Source: Cellulosimicrobium cellulans
GTDB lineage: Bacteria > Actinomycetota > Actinomycetes > Actinomycetales > Cellulomonadaceae
Direction of reading: 5' to 3'
Length of the DNA stretch: 64,000 bases
NCBI RefSeq assembly: GCF_001722485.1
Contig: NZ_LWGL01000001.1
Span: 32,714-96,713, forward strand
Part shown: piece after piece, positions 35,058 through 44,565 of the stretch
Layout of the letters: every line of letters begins with the position of its first letter
Numbering within the stretch: position 1 is the stretch's first letter
Translations under genes and position numbers: made by a program
The notes under the pieces: model-generated
Seen by the model: only the letters and a program-made list of their open reading frames with translations
Databases searched by the model: none
What the model was told of the DNA's origin: nothing

Positions 35058-36629
35058 GTGGGTGCACTGGCGAGGCGTCGTTCGCACGAGGCCGCGATGA
35101 TCGACCTGCAGCGGGTCATGACCGCCGAGATCCAGGGGCTGGACCTCGTCATGGAGCGGCTCGGGGAGGTCGCGCACGCGACGTCCCTGTCCGCCGGGAT
35201 CGAGGCGGTCCTCGACGGCGCGCGCCAGGCCTTCGGCTTCGACTACGGGTCCGCGTGGGCGGTCCGCGAGGGCGCCGACCACCTGGAGTTCATCCACCAG
35301 GTGGGCGCGGTCGGCGACGAGCTGAGCGCGATCACGCCGTCGCACCAGCCGGGTCGCGGGTACGGGCTGTGCGGCATGGCGTGGGAGCGCGAGCAGGTCG
35401 TCGACATCCCGGACCTCTCGCAGGTCGTCCCGAACTGCGCCCGCGGCCGGGCGGCCATCGCCGCAGGCGCCCTCGCCGGCATGTCGCTGCCCATCTGGGC
35501 CGACGGGAAGATCGTCATGGTGCTCGACTTCTTCTCCACGCGGCTCGGCGCACCGAGCCCCACGCGCCCGGCCGTCCTCGACGCGCTGTCGCGGGCGGTG
35601 TCGCAGTCGCTCACCGCGATGTACTCGGGCGAGCAGGTCCGGGAGTCCGCTCGCGACCAGCAGGCGGTCACCACCGTCGTGGCCGAGGTCGGGTCCCGTC
35701 ACGACGAGGAGTCGGCGGTGCGCACGGCCCTGGACACGGTGCGCAAGGAGTTCGGCTGGGCGTACGGCTCGTTCTGGAGCCTGGACGAGGACGCGCAGGT
35801 GCTGCGGTTCTCCGTCGAGTCGGGGACCGCGGGGGAGGAGTTCCGCCAGGTGACGCTGGCGGCGAGCTTCGCCGAGGGCGTGGGGCTCTCGGGGCGCGCC
35901 TGGAAGGCGCGCGACCTGGTGTTCGTCCGCGACCTCGGCGAGCTCACGGACTGCGTGCGGGCACCGGCGGCGCAGCGCGCCGGGGTTCGGTCGGGGGTGT
36001 GCCTGCCGATCGTCATCGACGGCGACGTCATCGGCACCATGGACTTCTTCACCACCGAGACGATCGACCTGACCGAGAGCCGTGCCGACGCCCTGCGCAA
36101 CGTGAGCCGGCTCGTCTCGCAGCGCCTCGACATCCTGCGCCGCGCGGCCCGTGACGCCGAGGCCGCCACGGCGCTGCTCGGCAGCGTGGAGCAGCTCTCG
36201 GCGAGCGCCACCGAGGCCGGCGAGGTGGCCGCGGGCGCGGTCGCGCAGGCGTCCGAGATCGCCGACGAGGTGCGCGCGCTCAGCGACTCCTCGACCGCGA
36301 TCGAGGACGTCATCAAGATCATCTCGACCATCGCCGACCAGACGAACCTCCTCGCCCTCAACGCCACGATCGAGGCGGCGCGCGCGGGGCAGGCCGGCCG
36401 CGGGTTCGCCGTCGTGGCCACCGAGGTCAAGGAGCTCGCGGGCGGCACGACGACCGCGACGAGCCGCGTGGGCCAGCAGGTGGCGGACATCCAGACGAAC
36501 ACCGCGACCGTCGCGCGCGGCATCGAGGCGATCAACGAGACGATCGGGCGCATGGACGAGGTCCAGCAGCGCATGAGCGACGTGCTGGAGACCCAGCGCG
36601 CCATGGCCCGGGCGTTCGAGGGGCGCTGA
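35058..36629 (+). CDS. Cytosolic methyl-accepting chemotaxis protein, GAF-GAF-MCP signal
   Basis: A 523-residue soluble chemoreceptor without any membrane helix or HAMP domain. First GAF domain is about residues 25-190 ([53 protein letters not shown]). Second GAF is about 205-370 ([48 protein letters not shown]). The short MCP signalling hairpin is about 375-520 with tip [40 protein letters not shown] start with GGGAG upstream. Probably senses an intracellular cue and signals to CheA/CheW. A close paralogue follows. Cys in [11 protein letters not shown] and PNCARGR are conserved in both copies. Confidence 0.92.
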   Translation: MGALARRRSHEAAMIDLQRVMTAEIQGLDLVMERLGEVAHATSLSAGIEAVLDGARQAFGFDYGSAWAVREGADHLEFIHQVGAVGDELSAITPSHQPGRGYGLCGMAWEREQVVDIPDLSQVVPNCARGRAAIAAGALAGMSLPIWADGKIVMVLDFFSTRLGAPSPTRPAVLDALSRAVSQSLTAMYSGEQVRESARDQQAVTTVVAEVGSRHDEESAVRTALDTVRKEFGWAYGSFWSLDEDAQVLRFSVESGTAGEEFRQVTLAASFAEGVGLSGRAWKARDLVFVRDLGELTDCVRAPAAQRAGVRSGVCLPIVIDGDVIGTMDFFTTETIDLTESRADALRNVSRLVSQRLDILRRAARDAEAATALLGSVEQLSASATEAGEVAAGAVAQASEIADEVRALSDSSTAIEDVIKIISTIADQTNLLALNATIEAARAGQAGRGFAVVATEVKELAGGTTTATSRVGQQVADIQTNTATVARGIEAINETIGRMDEVQQRMSDVLETQRAMARAFEGR

Positions 36630-36659
36630 CCGGGCCGAAAAACCACCCGCGCGCCGTCC

Positions 36660-36686
36660 TCACGCCGCGCCGTGCCCGGCCGACAG
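36660..36686 (+). promoter_or_regulatory. Sigma-28-like promoter of second chemoreceptor gene
   Basis: TCAC (36660-36663), 15-bp spacer, GCCGACAG (36679-36686), 50 nt before GTG 36737. Same two blocks and spacing as at 34983-35009 while the spacer sequence differs, which argues for functional conservation. Confidence 0.6.
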
Positions 36687-36736
36687 TGCCCGCTGCCCCT
36701 GGTGAGCACCGCGGGGCGACGGCAAGGGGGCGTGAA

Positions 36737-38311
36737 GTGGGTGTACTGACGGGACGTCGCTCGCGGGACGACGTGCTGGCCGACCAGCAGCTGGAGGTCA
36801 TGACCTCCGAGATCCAGGCGCTGGACCACGTCATGGAGCGGCTGGGCGAGGTGGCGGGCGCGACGTCCGTGACCGCGGGCGTCGAGGCGGTCCTCGACGG
36901 GGCCCGGCGGGCGTTCGGGTTCGACTACGCCTCCGCCTGGTCCGTGCGGGACGGCGCCGACCGCCTCGGGTTCATCTCGCAGCGCGGGTCGCTCGGTACC
37001 GAGCTGACCGAGATCTCGCCGTCGCACGAGCCGGGTCGGGGCTTCGGTCTGTGCGGGATCGCCTGGGAGCGCGAGCAAGTCCTGGACATCCCCGACCTCT
37101 CGCAGATCACGCCCAACTGCGCCCGCGGCAGGGCGGCCATCGCCGCCGGCGCCCGGTCGGGCATGTCGCTGCCCATCTGGTGCGACGGGAAGATCGTCAT
37201 GGTGCTCGACTTCGCCTCCCGGCGGCTCGGCACGCCGAGCCCCACGCGGCCGTTCGTGCTGAACGCGCTGTCGCGGGCGGTGTCGCAGTCGCTCACCGCG
37301 ATGTACGCGAGCGGCCAGGTCCGGGAGGCCGCCCGTGACCAGCAGGCGGTCACCACCGTCGTCGCGCAGGTGGGCGCGTGCCACGACGAGGAGTCCGCCG
37401 TGCGCACCGCGCTGGACGCGGTCCGCGAAGAGTTCGGCTGGGCGTACGGCTCGTTCTGGGCCCTCGACGAGGATGAGCGCGTACTGCGGTTCTCCGTCGA
37501 GTCCGGCACCGCGGGGGAGGAGTTCCGCCAGGTGACCCTGGCGGCGAGCTTCGCCGAGGGCGTGGGGCTCTCAGGCCGCGCGTGGAAGGCGCGCGACCTG
37601 GTGTTCGTGCCCGACCTCGGCGAGCTCACGGACTGCGTGCGGGCTCCCGCCGCGCAGCGCGCGGGCGTCCGCTCGGGCGTGTGCCTGCCGATCGTCATCG
37701 ACGACCAGGTCGTCGGCACGATGGACTTCTTCACGACCGAGACCATCGACCTGTCGGTGAGCCGGGCAGACGCCCTGCGCAACGTGTCGCGCCTCGTGTC
37801 GCAGCGCCTCGACATCCTGCGTCGCGCCGCGCGCGACGCCGACGCCGCCGCCGCACTGCTCGGCAGCGTGGAGCAGCTCTCCGCCAGCGCGGGGGAGGCG
37901 GGGTCCGTCGCCGCGGGGGCGGTCGCGCAGGCGTCCGAGATCGCCGACGAGGTGCGCGCGCTCAGCGAGTCCTCGACCGCGATCGAGGAGGTCATCAAGA
38001 TCATCTCGACCATCGCGGACCAGACCAACCTCCTGGCCCTCAACGCCACGATCGAGGCCGCGCGCGCCGGGCAGGCGGGGCGCGGGTTCGCCGTCGTGGC
38101 CACGGAGGTCAAGGAGCTCGCGGGCGGGACGACGACCGCCACGAGCCGCGTCGGCCAGCAGGTCGCGGACATCCAGGCGAACACCGCGGCCGTCGCGCGC
38201 GGCATCGAGGCGATCAACGCCACGATCGGCCGGATGGACGAGGTGCAGCACCGCATGAGCGAGGTCCTGGAGGCCCAGCGGGCGATGGCCCGGGAGTTCC
38301 AGGCCCGCTGA
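36737..38311 (+). CDS. Cytosolic methyl-accepting chemotaxis protein, GAF-GAF-MCP signal (paralogue)
   Basis: A 524-residue tandem duplicate of the preceding gene with the same GAF-GAF-hairpin order. The second GAF and signalling part are nearly identical ([41 protein letters not shown] and the hairpin tip). The first GAF has diverged more ([80 protein letters not shown]), so the two probably sense different signals through the first domain. GTG 36737 was chosen by alignment with the first copy (V-G-x-L start). Confidence 0.92.
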   Translation: MGVLTGRRSRDDVLADQQLEVMTSEIQALDHVMERLGEVAGATSVTAGVEAVLDGARRAFGFDYASAWSVRDGADRLGFISQRGSLGTELTEISPSHEPGRGFGLCGIAWEREQVLDIPDLSQITPNCARGRAAIAAGARSGMSLPIWCDGKIVMVLDFASRRLGTPSPTRPFVLNALSRAVSQSLTAMYASGQVREAARDQQAVTTVVAQVGACHDEESAVRTALDAVREEFGWAYGSFWALDEDERVLRFSVESGTAGEEFRQVTLAASFAEGVGLSGRAWKARDLVFVPDLGELTDCVRAPAAQRAGVRSGVCLPIVIDDQVVGTMDFFTTETIDLSVSRADALRNVSRLVSQRLDILRRAARDADAAAALLGSVEQLSASAGEAGSVAAGAVAQASEIADEVRALSESSTAIEEVIKIISTIADQTNLLALNATIEAARAGQAGRGFAVVATEVKELAGGTTTATSRVGQQVADIQANTAAVARGIEAINATIGRMDEVQHRMSEVLEAQRAMAREFQAR

Positions 38312-38328
38312 TGGCCTGACCTCGGTCG

Positions 38329-39093
38329 TCAGAGGCCGGTCGGCTCGATCGGCTCCAGCCGCGGCGGCGGGACGGGGCGCGGCTCCTCGAGCGTCTCGAC
38401 GTCCGCCTCCTGCGGCGCGGTGAGCCGCTCGACCGCGGCGTCGAGGTTCGCGGTGATCGCGGCGACGAGCCCGTCGGCGTCGCGCGCCTCGAGTTGCTCC
38501 ACGAGGTCGGCGTGCGACGCCGCGGAATCGCGGCGCACGGCGTACTCGTCGCTCACGGTGAAGCTCGCGATGCGCACCTCGACGATAAGCGTGCTCATCC
38601 ACTGCAGGAGCCACGGGTTGCCGGCGGCGGCGACGAGCGTCCAGTGCAGGGAGAGGTCGGCGTCGCCGATGCGTCGGGCGTCCTCGGACCGGCCCGCGTC
38701 GACGAGCGCGTCGTAGGCGGTGCGGACGGCGGCCACCTCGGCGTCGGACGCCACCGCGACGGCGAGTCGTGCCGCCGTCGTCTCGACGCTCGCGCGTGCG
38801 GCGTAGAGCGCGGGGATGCGGTCGGGCCCGATCGTCCGCACGCTCAGGCCGCGGCCGGGGGTGGAGGCGAGCAGCCCCTCCTGGACCAGGCGTTGCGCCG
38901 CCTCACGGAACGGTCCGCGGCTCACGCCGAGCTGGCCCGCGATCTCGACCTCGCGGATCGGTGAGCCGACGCGCAGGGCGCCGGAGTAGATGGCGTCGCG
39001 CAGCTCGCGCGCGATGAGGTCGACCGTCGACGGTCGCGTCACGCGCGACAGGAACGGTGCGGTGCCGAGCGGCGCGCGCGAGGCCGGGCTCAT
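38329..39093 (-). CDS. GntR-family regulator, FadR/FCD subgroup
   Basis: A 254-residue GntR regulator: winged helix at about residues 20-80 (ELRDAIYSGALRVGSPIREVEIAGQLGVSRGPFREAAQRLVQEGLLASTPGRGLSVR) and an all-helical FCD effector domain with metal-site-like residues (DADLSLHWTLVAAAGN, HADLVEQLEARD). ATG 39093 with AAGGAGA upstream. It is divergent from ehuBCDA across a 340-nt gap holding a palindrome of the FCD type, so it likely controls the transporter. Pro/Glu-rich tail after about residue 225. Confidence 0.9.
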   Translation of the reverse strand: MSPASRAPLGTAPFLSRVTRPSTVDLIARELRDAIYSGALRVGSPIREVEIAGQLGVSRGPFREAAQRLVQEGLLASTPGRGLSVRTIGPDRIPALYAARASVETTAARLAVAVASDAEVAAVRTAYDALVDAGRSEDARRIGDADLSLHWTLVAAAGNPWLLQWMSTLIVEVRIASFTVSDEYAVRRDSAASHADLVEQLEARDADGLVAAITANLDAAVERLTAPQEADVETLEEPRPVPPPRLEPIEPTGL

Positions 39094-39305
39094 CGGCTCT
39101 CCTTTCCGAGGTGGTCGTGGACCGGGGGCGAGGTCACGATCCGGTATCACATCATCCCCCGTCGCAGGCCCGGACCGGGCCACCTCGGCGGCGGGGGAGT
39201 CGTCGTGCCGGTGCGGCCGGGAAGCGGCGTCCGTGCTGGTCAGGGCGGTCGTGGGGCGGCGTCGTGACGGCGGGCGCAGCGTGGCGCCCCGCCTCGGCGC
39301 TGTCT

Positions 39306-39330
39306 GATTGTAGACAATCCGACAGTCGGA
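39306..39330. promoter_or_regulatory. GntR/FCD operator region upstream of ehuB
   Basis: GATTGT-AG-ACAATC (39306-39319) is a perfect palindrome similar to the TTGTATACAA-like sites of FCD regulators. It is directly followed by TCCGA-CAG-TCGGA (39318-39330). An imperfect half-site ATTGTCGAATGGTCGAC follows at about 39338. The rest of the 340-nt gap (39094-39433) shows no gene. Confidence 0.65.
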
Positions 39331-39433
39331 CGGTCGTATTGTCGAATGGTCGACGAGCGGTTAGCGTGACGGACCGTCCAGACACCCCCACGACCGTCCG
39401 CGACCGTCCGCGTCGACGGGCACGAAGGGAACC

Positions 39434-40390
39434 ATGACTTCCACGCGCACCACCCCGACCCGGCGTCGCGCCCTCCTTGCGGCGAGCGCCGTCGGGCTCC
39501 TGGCCGTGACCACCGCCTGCTCGAGCGTCGACGACGGGGGCGCCGGTGGCGGTGGGTCCGAGGGCGGGGGCACCCTCGCGGAGCTGCAGGACGCCGGCTC
39601 CATCACCGTCGGGTTCGCCGGCGAGGAGCCGTACAGCTTCCAGGACGACAGCGGCGAGCTCACCGGCGCGGCCGTCGCCCTCAACGAGGCGATCTACAGC
39701 GAGCTCGGCATCGACACGGTCGAGGGCACGCTCACCGAGTGGAACTCCCTCATCCCGGGCCTGAACGCCGACCGCTTCGACTCCATCAGCGCGGGGATGT
39801 CGATCCTGCCCGAGCGCTGCGAGGAGGCCGCGTTCAGCGAGCCCGAGATCATGTACACCACCGCGTTCCTCGTGCCCGAGGGCAACCCGCAGAACCTCAC
39901 CGACTGGCAGTCGGCGGTGGACGCGGGCGTGAACCTCGCCGTCCTGTCGGGCGCGATCGAAGCGGGCTACGCCGAGAAGACCGGCGTGCAGACCACGCAG
40001 GTCGGCAGCCCGCAGGACGGCCTCGACGCCGTCGTGTCCGGCCGCGTGGACGCGTTCGCGCTCACCGGCATCTCGCTGCGCGCGCTCGCCGAGCGCTCCG
40101 ACGCCCCGGTCGAGGCGACCGAGGCGTTCGTCGCGGTGATCGACGGCGTCCCGCAGATCGGCGCCGGCGCGACCGTGTTCCGCCAGGGCGACACCGATCT
40201 GCTCGAGGCGTACAACGAGGAGCTGGAGTCCATCGTCTCCGACCCGGAGCGCTACGCCGAGATCCTCGGCCCGTTCGGGTTCACCGAGGCCGAGCGCCCC
40301 GTCGAGGGCCTGACGGCCGAGATGCTGTGCGAGGGCGACCTCGAGGCCATCGCCGACGAGCTCGGGCCGGAGCTCGGCCTGGACGCCTGA
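39434..40390 (+). CDS. ehuB: Ectoine/hydroxyectoine-type ABC transporter substrate-binding lipoprotein
   Basis: A 318-residue family-3 solute-binding lipoprotein. Twin-Arg-like RRR signal with lipobox VTTACSS (Cys at about 29). The mature protein has EhuB landmarks: VGFAGEEPYSFQDDSGELTG, LTEWNSLIPGLNADRFDSISAGMSILPERCEEAAFSEP, FLVPEGNPQNLTDW, LSGAIEAGYAEKTGV, FGFTEAERPVEGLTAEMLC. ATG 39434 after GAAGGGAA. Head of ehuBCDA. Ligand assignment is by resemblance to EhuB; a related amino-acid-like ligand is the alternative. Confidence 0.87.
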   Translation: MTSTRTTPTRRRALLAASAVGLLAVTTACSSVDDGGAGGGGSEGGGTLAELQDAGSITVGFAGEEPYSFQDDSGELTGAAVALNEAIYSELGIDTVEGTLTEWNSLIPGLNADRFDSISAGMSILPERCEEAAFSEPEIMYTTAFLVPEGNPQNLTDWQSAVDAGVNLAVLSGAIEAGYAEKTGVQTTQVGSPQDGLDAVVSGRVDAFALTGISLRALAERSDAPVEATEAFVAVIDGVPQIGAGATVFRQGDTDLLEAYNEELESIVSDPERYAEILGPFGFTEAERPVEGLTAEMLCEGDLEAIADELGPELGLDA

Positions 40391-40394
40391 CCCG

Positions 40395-41123
40395 ATGGCC
40401 GACGATCTCGAGACGCTCGTCGCCCGGCTCCCGCAGCTCGGTGACAGCGTCCTCGTCACGCTGCAGCTCACGCTCGGCGGCGCCGCCCTGGCGATGCTGC
40501 TCGCTCTGCTGCTCGGGTTCGGCTCGCGCGCCCGGTCCCTCTGGGTGCGCGGGCCGGTCCGCGTGGTGGTCGAGTTCTTCCGCGGGACGTCGCTCGTCGT
40601 CCAGTTCTTCTGGCTCTTCTTCGTGCTGCCCGTGTTCGGGTTCAAGATGGAGTCGCTGGCCGTCGGCATCGTCGCGCTCGGGCTCAACTACGGCGCGTAC
40701 GGCGCCGAGGTGGTCCGGGGCTCGATCAACTCCGTCCCGGTGGGGCAGTGGGAGGCGTCGACGGCGCTCAACCTCGGCCCGGTCCACCGCGTCCGGCGCG
40801 TGATCTTCCCGCAGGCGTGGGCGCTCATGATCCCGATGCTCACCAACCTGCTGATCCAGCTCCTCAAGGGCTCGGCGCTGGCGACGTTCATCTTCCTGCA
40901 GGACGTCAACTTCTTCACGGATCAGCTGCGGCGCAGCACGCAGGACACGTTCTTCTCCTACACCGTGGGCCTGCTCGTGTACTTCGCCATCGCGTACCTG
41001 CTGACGCTCGGCATGAACGCGCTCGAGGTGCGCGCCAAGAACCGCCTCGGCGCCGGGCCGAGCCTGCGCGAGGTGCTCAACCTCGCGCCGGTGCCCGTGA
41101 CGGCGAAGGGAGGTGCCGCATGA
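40395..41123 (+). CDS. ehuC: Ectoine-type ABC transporter permease
   Basis: A 242-residue permease of the polar-amino-acid (HisM) type. About five helices; VEFFRGTSLVVQFFWLFFVLP (about 56-76), LNYGAYGAEVVRGSINSVPVGQWEASTALNL with the EAA loop, and VRRVIFPQAWALMIPMLTN. Starts 4 nt after ehuB and overlaps ehuD by 4 nt. Confidence 0.87.
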   Translation: MADDLETLVARLPQLGDSVLVTLQLTLGGAALAMLLALLLGFGSRARSLWVRGPVRVVVEFFRGTSLVVQFFWLFFVLPVFGFKMESLAVGIVALGLNYGAYGAEVVRGSINSVPVGQWEASTALNLGPVHRVRRVIFPQAWALMIPMLTNLLIQLLKGSALATFIFLQDVNFFTDQLRRSTQDTFFSYTVGLLVYFAIAYLLTLGMNALEVRAKNRLGAGPSLREVLNLAPVPVTAKGGAA

Positions 41124-41761
41124 GCGACGTCTGGAGCTGGGAACGCGCCTGGGAGGTGCTGCCCGCGCTGCTCGAGGGCTTCCGGATCACGATCCTCGCG
41201 ACGGTGATCGGTACGGCCATCGCGGCCGTGCTCGGGCTGTTCGTCGCGCTCGCGCGCCGCTCGAGCGTCCGATGGGTCACCGCGCCCCTGGGCCTGCTCG
41301 TCGAGTTCATCCGGTCGACGCCGCTGCTCGTGCAGCTCGTGTTCGTCTATCTCATGCTGCCGAGCGTCCCTCGGCTCGTCGTCGGCTGCGCGGTGCTCGG
41401 CGTGCACTACGCGACGTACATGTCCGAGGTGTACCGCGCCGGGATCGACGCCGTGCCCCGCGGCCAGTGGGAGGCCGCCACCGCGCTGAACCTCCCGCGC
41501 TCGCGCACGTGGCGCGACGTCGTGCTGCCGCAGGCCATCCGCAAGACCCTGCCCGGCCTCGGCAACTACGCGATCTCGATGTTCAAGGAGACGCCGTTCC
41601 TCTTCGCCATCTCCGTGGTCGACATGTTCGCCGCGGCGCAGAACTACGGCGCCAACACCTTCTCCTACATCGAGCCCCTCACCATGGTCGGCCTGTTCTT
41701 CCTCGCCGCCAGCTACCCGACCTCGCTCCTCGTGCGACGGATGGAGAAGCGCCTTGCCTGA
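41120..41761 (+). CDS. ehuD: Ectoine-type ABC transporter permease
   Basis: A 213-residue HisM-type permease: EFIRSTPLLVQLVFVYLMLPS, HYATYMSEVYRAGIDAVPRGQWEAATALNL (EAA loop) and VVLPQAIRKTLPGLGNYAISMFKETPFLF. ATGA overlap with ehuC. Pairs with EhuC to form the membrane channel. Confidence 0.87.
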   Translation: MSDVWSWERAWEVLPALLEGFRITILATVIGTAIAAVLGLFVALARRSSVRWVTAPLGLLVEFIRSTPLLVQLVFVYLMLPSVPRLVVGCAVLGVHYATYMSEVYRAGIDAVPRGQWEAATALNLPRSRTWRDVVLPQAIRKTLPGLGNYAISMFKETPFLFAISVVDMFAAAQNYGANTFSYIEPLTMVGLFFLAASYPTSLLVRRMEKRLA

Positions 41762-41807
41762 CGTGACCGACCCCGCGACCACCACCGCGACATCCCCGGA
41801 GGACAGC

Positions 41808-42593
41808 GTGTCGACCACGCCCGACACCACGCCCGCCATCGAGTTCCGCGACGTCGTCAAGCGCTTCGGCGACAACGTCGTGCTCGACGGGCTGAGCTTC
41901 AGCGTCGCGAAGGGCGACCGCGTGACGCTCATCGGCCCGTCCGGCTCCGGCAAGACGACGATTCTGCGCCTCCTCATGACGCTCGAGGAGGCCGACGGCG
42001 GGCTCATCCTCATCGACGGCGACCCGTACACCCACGAGTACCGCGGGCAGAAGTGGGTCGAGATCCCCGAGAAGCGCCGGCGCACGGTCCGCAAGCGCGT
42101 GGGGATGGTGTTCCAGCAGTTCAACCTGTTCCCCAACATGACCGTGCTGGAGAACATCATCGAGGCGCCCATGCACGTGCTCGGGCTCAACCGGAAGCAG
42201 GCCACCGCCCGCGCGGAGGAGCTGCTCGAGCAGGTCGGCATGGCGGAGAAGCGCGACTCCCGCTGCACCGAGCTCTCCGGCGGTCAGCAGCAGCGCGTCG
42301 CCATCGCGCGAGCGCTCGCCATGGACCCCGAGATCCTCCTGCTCGACGAGGTCACGTCCGCGCTCGACCCCGAGATCGTCGCCGACGTGCTCGGTGTGCT
42401 GCGCGACGTCGCCGAGAACACGGACATCACCATGCTGCTCGTCACGCACGAGATGCAGTTCGCCCGCGAGGTGTCGAACCGTGTGCTCATGTTCGACCAC
42501 GGGCGGATCATCGAGGAGGCTCACCCCGAGACGATGTTCACCGCCCCGGAGCACGAGCGCACGCAGGAGTTCCTCAAGGCGGTCTTGGGCTGA
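41808..42593 (+). CDS. ehuA: Ectoine-type ABC transporter ATP-binding protein
   Basis: A 261-residue ABC ATPase. Walker A GPSGSGKTTI, Q loop VFQQFNLFPNM, signature ELSGGQQQRVAIARALAMDP, Walker B ILLLDEVTSALDPE and H loop LLVTHEMQFAREVSNRV. GTG 41808 is chosen for its GGAGGA. An in-frame TTG at 41754, overlapping the ehuD stop and also with GGAGAAG upstream, would add 18 Thr-rich residues and cannot be excluded. The insert YTHEYRGQKWVEIPEKRRRTVRK between Walker A and Q loop is typical of EhuA. Confidence 0.88.
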   Translation: MSTTPDTTPAIEFRDVVKRFGDNVVLDGLSFSVAKGDRVTLIGPSGSGKTTILRLLMTLEEADGGLILIDGDPYTHEYRGQKWVEIPEKRRRTVRKRVGMVFQQFNLFPNMTVLENIIEAPMHVLGLNRKQATARAEELLEQVGMAEKRDSRCTELSGGQQQRVAIARALAMDPEILLLDEVTSALDPEIVADVLGVLRDVAENTDITMLLVTHEMQFAREVSNRVLMFDHGRIIEEAHPETMFTAPEHERTQEFLKAVLG

Positions 42594-42800
42594 CTCGTCG
42601 GGTCGGTCGTTGTGGCTGGGGCCGCGGCCGACGGTTCCGCGAGGGGCGGGGCGGCTCTACCATCCGCGGCGCTCGTTCCTCGCACCGCTCCCGCCAGACC
42701 CGCCACGACCCGCCCCACCCCTCGCTCCACCGTCAGCCGCTCAGAGCGACATCGGCCTTCGCGCCGGTGTCAGCCACGACATTTCCTGGCAGGCGTAAGT

Positions 42801-42834
42801 CAGTGGCCCGTCCGGTCTTCCGGACGGGCCACTG
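42801..42834. terminator. Bidirectional terminator between ehuA and nucleoside hydrolase
   Basis: CAGTGGCCCGTCCGG-TCTT-CCGGACGGGCCACTG: perfect 15-bp stem, 4-nt loop, in the 274-nt gap between the convergent genes. Confidence 0.88.
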
Positions 42835-42867
42835 GCGTCTGGTGACGTCGCCGCACGCCGCTTGGCG

Positions 42868-43830
42868 TCAGGTGGGGTCGCCGATGCGGTGGAGGGCGTT
42901 GACGACGTGGGTCCAGAAGCGGTCGTGGTCGAGGGTGACGCCGACCTGGGTGCGGCATTCCGCCGGTTCGTCGCCGCGGAGGTCGACGACCGTCATGCCG
43001 GTGGTGAGGGTGCCGGTGAGCTCGACGCCGATCGGGGCGCGGCGCGTCGTCATGACCGCCTGGTCGGCGACGTAGGCAACGGCGCACGGGTCGTGCACCG
43101 GTGGGTGAGGGAACGCTTGCGCTGAGCGGTAGGTGTTGCCGTAGAAGTCGAGGAGTTCGCCGACGAAGCGGGCGGGAGCCGTGCCGAGCGCGGCGATGCG
43201 GTCGCGGACATCGGGCGTGGCCACCGCCTGGTGCGTGACGTCGAGGCCGACCATGGTCACCGGCCACGCCTCGTTGAGCACGACGTGCGCCGCCTCCGGG
43301 TCGGCGAGGACGTTGAACTCCGCGGTGGGCGTGCGGTTCCCGCCGTGGAACGCGCCGCCCATCATGACGACCTCCCGCACGCGCGGCACGATGCGCGGCT
43401 CCTTGCGGGCCGCCATGGCGATGTTCGTGAGCGGCCCGACCGGGACGAGCGTGATCTCGCCAGGCTCGGAGCCGAGCACCGTCTCGATGATGAGGTCGAC
43501 GGCGTGCCGGTCGTCGACGACGCCACGCGGCGACGGGAGCACCGGACCGTCCATGCCCGTGTCGCCGTGGATGTCGGGCGCGACGATCCGCGGCCGGACG
43601 AGCGGACGGTCGCAACCCGCCGCGATGGGCACGTCGATCCCCGCGACCTCCGCGACGGACAGCGCGTTGCACGTGACCTTCTCGAGCGTCTGGTTGCCGG
43701 CGACGGTCGTCACTGCGACGAGATCGATCGCGGAGGAGCCGTGCGCCAGAAGCATCGCGATGGCGTCGTCGTGGCCGGGGTCGCAGTCGAGGACGATCCT
43801 GCGGGGGCGCGAGAAGTCACCGGTGAGCAC
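42868..43830 (-). CDS. Inosine/uridine-preferring nucleoside hydrolase family protein
   Basis: A 320-residue IunH/RihA-like hydrolase that splits ribonucleosides to base and ribose. The calcium-site Asp cluster is in IVLDCDPGHDDAIAMLLAHG near the N-terminus. Other landmarks: VTTVAGNQTLEKVTCNAL, ITLVPVGPLTNIAMA, VVMMGGAFHGGNRTPTAEFNVLADPEAAHVVL and VHDPCAVAYV. GTG 43830 has AAGGA 7 nt upstream; GTG 43860 would add ten residues. Convergent to ehuA. Confidence 0.92.
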   Translation of the reverse strand: MLTGDFSRPRRIVLDCDPGHDDAIAMLLAHGSSAIDLVAVTTVAGNQTLEKVTCNALSVAEVAGIDVPIAAGCDRPLVRPRIVAPDIHGDTGMDGPVLPSPRGVVDDRHAVDLIIETVLGSEPGEITLVPVGPLTNIAMAARKEPRIVPRVREVVMMGGAFHGGNRTPTAEFNVLADPEAAHVVLNEAWPVTMVGLDVTHQAVATPDVRDRIAALGTAPARFVGELLDFYGNTYRSAQAFPHPPVHDPCAVAYVADQAVMTTRRAPIGVELTGTLTTGMTVVDLRGDEPAECRTQVGVTLDHDRFWTHVVNALHRIGDPT

Positions 43831-43961
43831 TCGCCCATCCTTGCGCTCGAGTGAGCGCACGGCAGCCGCTGCCCTCGTGCTCGGCCAGACGACGCGTGGC
43901 GTGCTTCGCGTCAGGAGGCCCGTGGCGGCTAGGCTGTGCTGCGGCCCTGACCCGGGGCCAC

Positions 43962-44034
43962 GCGCCTGTAGCTCAGGGGATAGAGCACCGCTCTCCTAAA
44001 GCGGGTGTCGGCAGTTCGAATCTGCCCAGGCGCA
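43962..44034 (+). tRNA. tRNA-Arg (CCT)
   Basis: A 73-nt cloverleaf: acceptor GCGCCTG/CAGGCGC, anticodon arm CCGCT-CTCCTAA-AGCGG giving CCT, T arm with GTTCGAAT. Discriminator A; CCA not encoded. It marks the left border of a lower-GC, gene-poor stretch; tRNA genes of this isoacceptor are well-known integration sites. Confidence 0.97.
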
Positions 44035-44565
44035 CACGGTAGGGCGCACAGAGCCTGTGTTCGTGTGGTTCGCCCGAAGCATCACGTATCGAGGTCGTTT
44101 GTTGGCTGCAACACGAGGTCGACGCTAAGTCCACAGCACCGGGGAACACTGCGACGTCTGGGTCGGACTGGACAGCCTCCAACGCTGAATCGGGCAACGA
44201 GTTCTTGCTCACCGTCGCTCGCACCAGCACGGGCCCGTCCGCGACAAGCGATCTCGGGCGGTGCGCTGCGCTTGCCAACACTCGACGAGGAGACTGACGC
44301 CGGAGCGTCAAAAATTACATCTGCGGAAGCGCCAAGTATCGAATGAAGCAAGACAGCGCACTGGTCTTGCGCGATTCCTGGCATCCCTGCGATTCGGATG
44401 TACGGCTCACGAGTGCCGTCCCGGGTGCGTGGTAGCCGTGTGGATCGCTGCTTGGCCCAGCCCGCCATCGCCCGGGAGCAGGCGAAGCCTGACGATGGCC
44501 GAAGCACGACGTTCGCGTTGTGTGCGTCTGCCACACGGCGCAAGTCGAAACTCGCATCACAAGTC
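44035..44565. other. Gene-poor stretch after tRNA-Arg
   Basis: About 530 nt with clearly lower GC than the flanks. Open frames occur on both strands but none has a recognisable start signal, domain or codon pattern, and no integrase remnant is apparent. No exact copy of the tRNA-Arg 3' end was found downstream. Confidence 0.6.
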
